From Stomorhina lunata (lineage: Eukaryota > Arthropoda > Insecta > Diptera > Rhiniidae), in contig OW121740.1 of the NCBI GenBank assembly GCA_933228675.1, positions 2,728,001 to 2,792,000 of the forward strand: a DNA stretch of 64,000 nucleotides. The letters run 5' to 3'. Made by a program: the position numbers and the translations under genes. The notes below the pieces were generated by a model. It was not told the DNA's origin, did no database searches, and worked only from the letters and a program-made list of their open reading frames with translations. Positions 56,833 through 64,000 of this stretch are shown one piece after another. Every line of letters starts with the position of its first letter. Within the stretch, counting starts at the first letter, position 1.

Positions 56833-59800
56833 TTATATGAAACTGTAAAGTCTAAATAATGCCTTAATGGCGCTGAAACTAATGAAATTTTGAATAAAAC
56901 TGTAGTACAGAGATAATTGAACCTTTTCCTCAATAATGAATGTTATTAATTTTTAAATATAAAGGGAAGAGCTTATGTACACAAAATTATGGGTTCTATC
57001 AGGGCCCCGAAATGTAAAATTTTCCCGCTGGTTAAAGAAATGACGACAACTCGTATAGACAATAATAAGCGCGCAATACTTGTAAAGACAATTGAATACA
57101 ATAAATAAGCGCTGTAATACAAAGACGATCAGAGCGAAAAAAAACTACTCACGATCGGCATCGTCAGCCCATCGTTGCTCAAATACAATAAAGTGCACGT
57201 TATTGTATTTGCAATGAAGAATTTAAGCAACAGACAATGAAATAAAATCAAAACAAAACAAATACAAAAATTATTTAAAATAAGAAAAACTCGTGTTGGT
57301 CGCGCGCAGTTAGTGGGTTTCTCGGTTTCTTGGTCTAGTGGTAACAACAACAGCAGCAGCAAAAGCAACAACAAAACAACATTAGCAGCAACAATTATAG
57401 CAATAAAAAATTTACATGATGACGTTACTCATGCTCTGTTGAGGCAGAGGCACGCTTTTCATTATTATTTTTAGTCTTTTGATTTGTATTAAGTATTTTT
57501 TCGTATAAATTGTATTTAATCATTCATTCCATTCCATTCATTAAAATAACATCAATTCGCTTAAATAATTTTAGTTGATTTGAGTTGAGTGTCTAAAATA
57601 AACTGGAAGATTTGTGTTTGTTATTTTTTAATTGAATATGTATTTATAATAATAAAATAATAATATAATAATAAAAAAAAACAAACACAACACGAAACAT
57701 TTAACTGAAACACCGGACACAGTTGAGTGGGTTGGGATTGGTATTCACTTAAGTCAAGATCAAAACGCCTTAGCAAAACAACCAACCACTCACTCACTTT
57801 TTCAATTTCATTCAATTCATGATCTTTAGACAATAATCTGGCAACGTTTATTCGGCTTAGTAATGTTGACTCTTAAGAGATTATCAATGAAATAAAATCG
57901 TTAGTTTAATAATGGACAGGAAATTAATTTGCATATTATTAATATAATTAATTGTTAATATTAAATGAAGCTTTAATATGAATTTGAATTTGGTTAAAGA
58001 ATATAAATAAAGAGCCTACAATTTTGAACGACAACTGCAAAATGTTTAATTTAAAGATCGCCTACGATAAGGAAAATATTACTTTCTTTAAATTTCGGAA
58101 GACTAAATCACATAATATTTTTCATAATTTAAAAATAGACGCTATTAAAATTTCTGTTTGATAGTTTATAGATGGGAAATATAAAAGTTCAATATTGCAG
58201 ACACTATTCGAAAGGATTTTGCTACATTTTATATCTGTTAACTCATAAGATATACCGTATGGCTTAAGAAGTGAAGTGAAAACTCTTATAACCGGAGCTG
58301 TGTTTTTGTCCGCTTAAAAGAAGTATACACTGTTAATTTTTATTATCAGGGTCCTACATAGTTTGTCCGGTTCTGGAACGTTCCATTGTGTATGATTTCA
58401 AAATATTTTTTTATTTTTTTTTTTTTTTTTTTGGTTCGATGTTTTCCAGATTTTTTCCATTTTCTCTATATCGCCAGGTTCTTAGGTTATTTGAAAATTT
58501 CTTCATGAATCGCTTTAATTTTTTTTTTGCTTTTTATCAAAAAAAATATTTATAAAAATTTGTTCTGAATTAGTATGAGTTGTTTTACAAAAAGTCTTAT
58601 AATTTTTAATTTGTTTCAGTGCTACTATCATATTCAATCTCAGTTCGAACCCCAGTTATGGCAACATTAATTTCTGTAATTATTAATTTCTATAAAATTT
58701 ATTAATTACCACAGCATCCCCCATCAGCGGTAAGACTACAGCAATATCACGCAGTCGATGTATAAGAAATGAAAAAGCTTTAAAATCGCGTCTAAATACC
58801 AACAAATATGGGTTACGAGTAGATATTCTGAAAAATATTACATAACACGAAATCGAAGACGAGAACCAAATTTCATATATTCTTCGAATTTGAATAAATA
58901 TTTAGACAACCGGTTTTTAATACATTTTCATTTATTTTTACTAACATAATATTCTGAGTGTAGTTGCCTCATTCTTCCCATATTTTTTAATGCAGAATCC
59001 TGGCTTTTCAAAACCAAGGCCATCTTTAGACTATCTAAAATTGTAAGTACCAAAGTCGTTGAGGTATTTTTGATACTGCAAAAAAGCATGTCGCTTTTAG
59101 GCTGGAATTCGCCATGCAACAAATTGTGTGATGAAAATAAAATTTGATACTTCTACTCCGACTATACAAAATATAATTTTTCCTGAAGAACCAATAACCG
59201 GATTTCATTAGACCAAATCTAATTTCCTTTTCAAAACTGGCTCAAGCATTTAATCGGTTCACCCATTCTATTTGTATAGAACTTTCTATAATAGTATTAC
59301 GTTACAAGTGAACCTCCACGGTCCTTCGAATCTTTAAAATCGATTTTCATAAAATTCTAAAGTGCTACAGCAAAACGCCTAGACACGTATTTCTTTATTT
59401 TAAGCCTATTTTCATATTCCGTTTATATATCTCATATGTACCAACCACTGTCGTACTGTTTTATAAGCGGAATCTCGGCTTTCAAAAACCGGGGCCATTT
59501 TGAACTCTCGAAACGTAAATTACGTAACGACCATATTCATACTCATTATAGAAAGTCAAAATGTTTCTGGAATGTGATCAAAATTTTAAACTTCATGTGA
59601 TGAAAACAAAATAACCCACAAAAAGGAAAAACGCTAAATTGTTCATACTCTCTCGAAGACGCTGTCATGAATATACCATATTCAATAATGACATTCATAA
59701 TTCGGTTCTATGGTAACAAAAAAATTATTATAGAAAAAAATGACTAGAAAAATTAATAGAAAAATAGTAGAAAATTACTATTAAGTTCTTCAACATTATA

Positions 59801-59860
59801 TGATCCAAGACAACAAAATAACCCCCAATAAGAAAAAACGCTAAATTGTTCATACTTAAA
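56833..59860. other. non-coding DNA, partly of host-like composition
   Basis: No gene is supported. 57000-57420 has mixed composition (GCGCGC runs, CAACAACAGCAGCAGC at 57343-57361) and may be regulatory. A phrase of about 45 bp containing AAAACGCTAAATTGTTCATA is duplicated at 59605-59649 and 59813-59856. A phrase of about 35 bp around GGAATCTCGGCTTTCAAAA (59469) recurs at about 58993. Confidence 0.4.
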
Positions 59861-60304
59861 AGAGCGCACACACATAAATTAAAAAAAAAAACAGCGATTA
59901 ACAAAAAACGTATTTTTGTTAGCAATATCCAAACAAATTACACCAACAATTCATTCCGTCCATCGATCGATCCGTACATAGAGTACGTACGTTCTTATGT
60001 TCAACCAAGTAACAACGATTATTTTGTGTGCGCCTCTGCATTGCGCACCAACACTCAGCAGAGCTTACTACTAAGCACACAACAACTGACTACACATCAG
60101 ATCGCTGCGCTATAAAGAGCGCACGGTAAAGTAAAATTGAGGCTATGATCGTTTTGGATACGTTTTACGCTGGTTTGTGAGTTTGTCTGAACGTTGTTGG
60201 TTTATTGGCTTCGGCTATAAGCAGTTTTTTTTTTGTATTTTGTTATTATTGTTGTTTGTTTGATATCAAAGTGCTCGATACAATCAGCTTTTAAACATTT
60301 GGAT

Positions 60305-60340
60305 TCAGTGCAAATTTGACAAACCTCGCTAACGGACGTG
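60305..60340 (+). promoter_or_regulatory. Inr + DPE core promoter, start site about 60307
   Basis: TCAGTG (60305-60310) matches five of six positions of the fly initiator TCA(G/T)T(T/C), with A at 60307 as +1. GGACGTG occupies 60334-60340, exactly +28 to +34, matching the DPE consensus RGWCGTG in full. AAC just before it fits the end of the MTE. DPE function is known to require this exact spacing. No TATA box is at -30. A separate TATAAAG at 60111 may mark another start about 170-200 bp upstream. Confidence 0.7.
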
Positions 60341-60686
60341 CTTTACGATAAATGGTCTCCACAAAATAAAACACATGCAATGCCGGGCCAAACCAAATTC
60401 AATGTTTTTAAACGTACCTCTTCTATATAGAATAAATATAGTAAAGTAAAAAATAAAACACAACAAAAATAAAAATAGTATTGAACGCATGCCGCCGTTT
60501 TGTTGTCGCTGTCATTGGATTTTAAAATTGAAACAAAAAAAAAATAAATAAATAACAAAAAAGACCAACAAGATAAAAGATTCTTTTATTCTTCGATCTC
60601 TGTGCGAGCAAATTCTTAAACACACATTTAGAGCAACAGCCACCAGGCAACAACCAACCAACAGTAGCCAGTAGCCAAAAGGAGGA

Positions 60687-60785
60687 ATGAGTAGCAAAGT
60701 AGCTTCAGCAACAGCATCAGCATCAGAATCAACATCATCATCATTAGGAACAAGAATCATACGAATCGATTCATTTTGTATGTGA
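60687..60785 (+). CDS. upstream ORF, 32 aa, Ser/Ala-rich
   Basis: ATG at 60687 in context GGAGGAATGA gives MSSKVASATASASESTSSSL and a basic end before TGA. It lies within the predicted leader. Its low complexity comes from a CAGCATCAG/CATCATCAT tract. It may be a translated uORF or simply chance. Confidence 0.3.
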   Translation: MSSKVASATASASESTSSSLGTRIIRIDSFCM

Positions 60786-61552
60786 GACGCGTAAGATTGT
60801 TATTTTTAGATGCGATCGCTCTTTAACAAAAAAATTTAAGAAAGAAAAAAAATCTTAAATCTTAAACAAGATGAAATTATCAACAAGAAAAAACTACAAA
60901 AATAACAATTGAAATTATAAATGTGATAAAATAGCAAGAAAAAAAAGGAAAAAGCACTTTTTGTGATGCTTTTGGAAATAAAATGAAAAATTTATTATGT
61001 GAATATTTGAAACTGAAGAATATAATCGTGATGTAGATGATGATGATGATGTTGATGGTGAAGATGATAATGATGATTCGATGATGCTGAGAATGATGCG
61101 GAAAAAGTAATGCACTCGCTCATTTTTATGTATTTAAAGAAACAAAAAAATATTTAAAAAATAAAAACAAAAAAATTAATAATAACACAAAAAAAAACCT
61201 TGTATAAATGAGGTATAGTTAAATTTAACTTAACGATAAAAAAATATACAAAACGTTTAATGTGTCATCTAAAAAGTGAAGAAAAAATTTAAAAAAATTC
61301 TTAAAACAGACAAAAAAATCTTTGTGGGAAATAAAAAATCAAACAAAAAGAAATTTATCATTTATAATCACAAAAAAATTTTAGTCGTTAAATAAATATT
61401 ACTTTTCTTAAATAGAAATATTAAATCGAAAAAATATTGCATTTGGTGCCAAAGATAAATGCGACAAATTACCTGCTGTTAAGTGTGAAATGTTTATAAG
61501 TTTTGATTTAAAAATTGCAAGATTATTTATCGACTACAAAGTGAAATCTTAG

Positions 61553-61699
61553 CCAATTTTTGTTTTTCATACGATAAATTCGTATTTGCTCAAAAAAGAA
61601 TTCACTTCAAATATCAGCCACGTTTTCGTACATTTAACACCAGCACAAATCTTATTGGAAGGATATACATCACGTTTTCCGGTTCATGAAAAACTTAAG
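61553..61699 (+). CDS. possible coding exon segment without its own ATG
   Basis: After a TAG at 61550 one frame stays open for 49 codons and meets the splice donor in phase 0. Its second half reads HVFVHLTPAQILLEGYTSRF and ends PVHEKLK, a composition unlike the Lys/Asn/Ile/Phe-rich noise typical here. It lacks an in-frame ATG and a convincing acceptor. An out-of-frame ATG at 61686 would instead give MKNL before the donor. I do not recognise the sequence. Confidence 0.3.
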
Positions 61700-62325
61700 G
61701 TAAATATTTAAAATAAAAATTGAGTAAATAGCAAATGAAGGAAAATTGTTTATAAATGTAGTGGAAATTCTTTTATAACAAAACATTTAAAGAAACTTAG
61801 AGGATATATTTCAATTAAGATTATAAGTTTAAAAATGTGTAAAGCTTTTAAAATAGTTTTTAAGGACGTTTAGTTTTATGCTCAAGTAAAAAAACTAAAA
61901 TAAATTATTTTAAAATTTTAGAAAAGCGACGGTTCTAAATACGATTTCTCGTTACTAGAAAAAACATTTTTTTTATTAAAAATGGTTATATTCCTATTCA
62001 AAATTTTATCTATGAATATCAATACAACTTAAAACATGTATAAATGGAAGTTTTGAGTTCTAAAAATGTCCCTTGCCTACACAATGTGTCCGAGCTTCGG
62101 GCGATATTTTATGGTATCCTTCTCCAGGCAGTGTTTTAAGATGGCAGACTCGAGTATGAACGTTATCACATCTTTTAGTAATGAGTGTTTCTGAGGATGG
62201 ATAAACCATTTATCATTTTTTAATTTAACATACATAAATATATGCTCCCTTTCCCTCTTGCAGTAGGAGTTTGCAATGAGAAATTTAGAGGATGGTCCCT
62301 TAAGCAGACATGCCAAATTTGCCTG
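61700..62325 (+). other. start of the putative first intron
   Basis: It begins GTAAAT and contains no supported coding exon or repeat. The likely intron continues past the window end. Confidence 0.4.
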
Positions 62326-62892
62326 TAGAGAAATTTTCCATTTTCATGTTTTTTTTACCGAAAATTTCCTTATGGATATAAATTTTTTTGTAAAGAAGAA
62401 TTTTTCATAAAAAAATTTTCCGTATAAACTTTTTGTATAGAATAATTTTCTACATTAAATTTTTTTTGCATAGAAATTTTTCCACATACAAATTTTTGTA
62501 TAGAAAATAAGAAATTGTGCTACAAAAAATTTTTTTCTATAGAAAAATTTTCAATATAAATTTTTTCTATGGAAAATTTTTTCATTTGTTTCTGTAGAAA
62601 ATGTTCAATTTAAATTTGTTTCTATAGAAAAATTTTAGATATCAAATTTTTCTGTAGTGAAATTTTCCATTTAAATTTTTTTTACGAAAAATTTCCTTAT
62701 ACATATAAATTTTTTTGTAAAGAAGAATTTTTCATATCAAATTTTTTCAGTTAAAAAAATGTATAGAAAAATTGTTTATATTAATTTTTTTTGCATAGAA
62801 ATTTATCCACATCAAATTTTTGTATACAAAGATTTTTTGTATAGAAGATGATTTAACAATTTTTTTTTATAGAAAATTTTTAAAATGTTTTA
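62326..62892. repeat. AT-rich minisatellite, about 30-bp unit
   Basis: The diverged unit TATAGAAAAATTTTC/ATATAAATTTTTTT is related to 18168-18690. A longer period is visible: the run TTACCGAAAATTTCCTTATG...GTAAAGAAGAATTTTTCATA at 62357-62409 recurs at about 62680-62733 with few changes, an offset of roughly 324 bp. Confidence 0.75.
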
Positions 62893-63070
62893 CTGTAGTG
62901 TATTGCACTGAGTTCCCAATTAATTACAATTTTTTATAAAACCAAAAAAATATTGGTGGGGAAAACTTTCCTCGACACGTTTCGTTGGTTGGTTAGGCCA
63001 TTTCTTTTGGAGTATTATCCCTAATTCTAGACAAAACGAAAGCCACACATTATATATTATTTGCAAAGAC

Positions 63071-63190
63071 AGAATAAATACGAATTATTATGTACAACAA
63101 ATATCAAAATGAAGCGAAGATTCATCTGAATAGAAACACACAACATTTTTCAGTTTTATCTTTTCTTTATTTTCCACACTTTTGTTGTAT
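63071..63190. repeat. dispersed repeat shared with 26728-26850
   Basis: This is the second copy of the 120-bp dispersed sequence (AATAAATACGAATTAT, CAACATTTTTCAGTTTTATC). It lies between two parts of the AT-rich satellite DNA. Confidence 0.6.
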
Positions 63191-63810
63191 AGAGAAATTT
63201 TCAGTATGAAATTTTTTCTATAGAAAAAATTTCAATGAAAATTTGTGATTTTTAATAAACATAAAGGTTTTAATATTCGGCTATATTTATTATATATTTT
63301 TGACAATTCCAATTTTTTATCGATAATTCCGGTTTTTTTTTGGAAAAATATGCCGATTTTTTAGTTTTGAAGAATCTCGATTGTATTTTTGTTTTTAATT
63401 TTTTGGATAGACATTTTCATTTGTTTGTATCCATTTGTTTGTATCCTATATCGAGACCTTAGATTAAAATGATCGTAAGCGACAGAAAAAATATTGATCG
63501 TAAGCGACAAAAAATATTAATCTTGATGATATTTAAAAAAAGAGATTAAACTAAAGTTTTGGTTACTTAAAAATAGGTAAAATAAATCACATTTCCAATT
63601 CTGATCTGGACATAATTAAAGTATTTTAGTTAATTTTGGTCATTTTAAAGTTGTATATAAAGTTATAAATAAAAGTCATAAATTTTTACAATTTGTTTCA
63701 ATTCATAGAGTGAATTATCTTTTTTTTATTACTTAAAAATTTTTTCTCAGTGTCCATTAAAATGTTTATTTCGATCCAAAAATAACAAAATGTCAGAAAA
63801 AATTATTATG

Positions 63811-63938
63811 TTTGTTCCCGTACTCTAATGAAACTACCCAAAACAGTCAGAAGTGACCAGAAATTTTTTAAAAAAACAAACATTTTTTATGAAAATTTTG
63901 TACGGGAACACTTTTTAGTAACTTTGGGTAGTTTCGTT
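63811..63938. mobile_element. TIR element related to 31780-31922, right tip lost
   Basis: The left end TTTGTTCCCGTACTCTAATG, the inner GTACGGGAACAC and the right part GGGTAGTTTCGTT match 31780-31922. The terminal GAGTACGGGAACAAA is replaced by a T run (63936-63953). Confidence 0.65.
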
Positions 63939-64000
63939 TTTTTTTTTTTTTTTTGGTCTTTCAATTTTTCTCAACTTATTAAGGTGGCAAATAATATCAA

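Larger units (their letters stand above)
60307..61699 (+). other. putative long 5' leader exon of a host gene
   Basis: It runs from the predicted start site to a good splice donor, CTTAAG|GTAAAT (61700). It contains several short upstream ORFs, CAGCATCAGCATCAG and (GAT)n tracts (60705-60725, 61036-61070) and no long coding frame from an ATG. Long leaders with uORFs are common in developmental regulators of flies, but nothing here names the gene. The last 147 bases are open in one frame (see 61553-61699). Confidence 0.45.

Noticed and set aside
57325..57345. tRNA-like phrase TTGGTCTAGTGGTAACAA (A-box-like)
   Set aside because: No B box (GTTCGANTC) follows at the right distance and no cloverleaf can be drawn; the next bases are a CAACAGCAGC tract.
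57621..57833. Minus-strand 70-codon frame starting MSKDHELNEI
   Set aside because: The second half is homopolymer-derived Phe/Tyr/Ile and no signal or domain is visible; kept only as non-coding.
61036..61105. Acidic Asp-rich peptide from the (GAT)n tract
   Set aside because: No ATG opens this frame before the tract (a TGA precedes it); it is a microsatellite inside the predicted leader.

Overview
The window is a strongly AT-rich, gene-poor stretch of insect nuclear DNA. The short dispersed repeats have the architecture of DINE-1/INE-1 Helitron-like elements of flies: GGGTATAAAAA and TATACCC(TTC/A)ACC ends, a GTCCGTCCGTCTG-type stretch, and a terminal hairpin followed by CTATAGCACTTTCTTACTTGTTT. 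Together with the base composition this points to a higher dipteran, probably a calyptrate fly. That placement is inference. No complete host protein gene can be supported.

Layout. (1) 540-2576 holds the only convincing complete coding gene: an intronless 678-residue RAG1-like/Transib-type transposase with its DDE triad and zinc ligands visible. A RAG-heptamer-like end, CACTGTG, lies downstream at 4095-4101; the left end is presumably outside the window. (2) 4.7-12.7 kb carries DINE-1-like copies, a small foldback element and an 11-bp motif repeated five times. (3) 13.4-25.1 kb alternates DINE-1-like copies with AT-rich minisatellites of about 29-31 bp; the one at 24441-25130 carries 13 exact TATCGATA sites. 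(4) 27.2-32.1 kb is a cluster of terminal-inverted-repeat (TIR) elements, one of which (30060-31684) encloses three others. (5) 33.8-36.1 kb is a DINE-1-like element split by a DINE-1-like element of another subfamily. (6) 36.4-36.5 and 39.1-39.4 kb are two arrays of a 19-bp unit containing TGCTGAGTCA. The second adjoins a 2-kb minisatellite with higher-order structure. (7) 43.4-45.6 kb holds two TIR elements and a candidate non-autonomous Helitron with a nested MITE. (8) 48.2-56.8 kb holds DINE-1-like copies, two tRNA-derived SINEs with target-site duplications (TSDs), a solo LTR inside a minisatellite, a 510-bp hAT-type foldback element with an 8-bp TSD, and a small TTAA-flanked foldback. 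(9) 60.0-61.7 kb looks like the 5' end of a host gene on the + strand: an initiator at 60307, a DPE at exactly +28, a leader of about 1.4 kb with small uORFs, and a splice donor at 61700. The likely intron continues to the window end and contains more repeats.

The window therefore reads as upstream DNA and first intron of a host gene, filled by successive generations of non-autonomous transposons and minisatellites, plus one potentially intact RAG1-like transposase gene. Identities rest on reading the sequence by eye; copy numbers of arrays are approximate.
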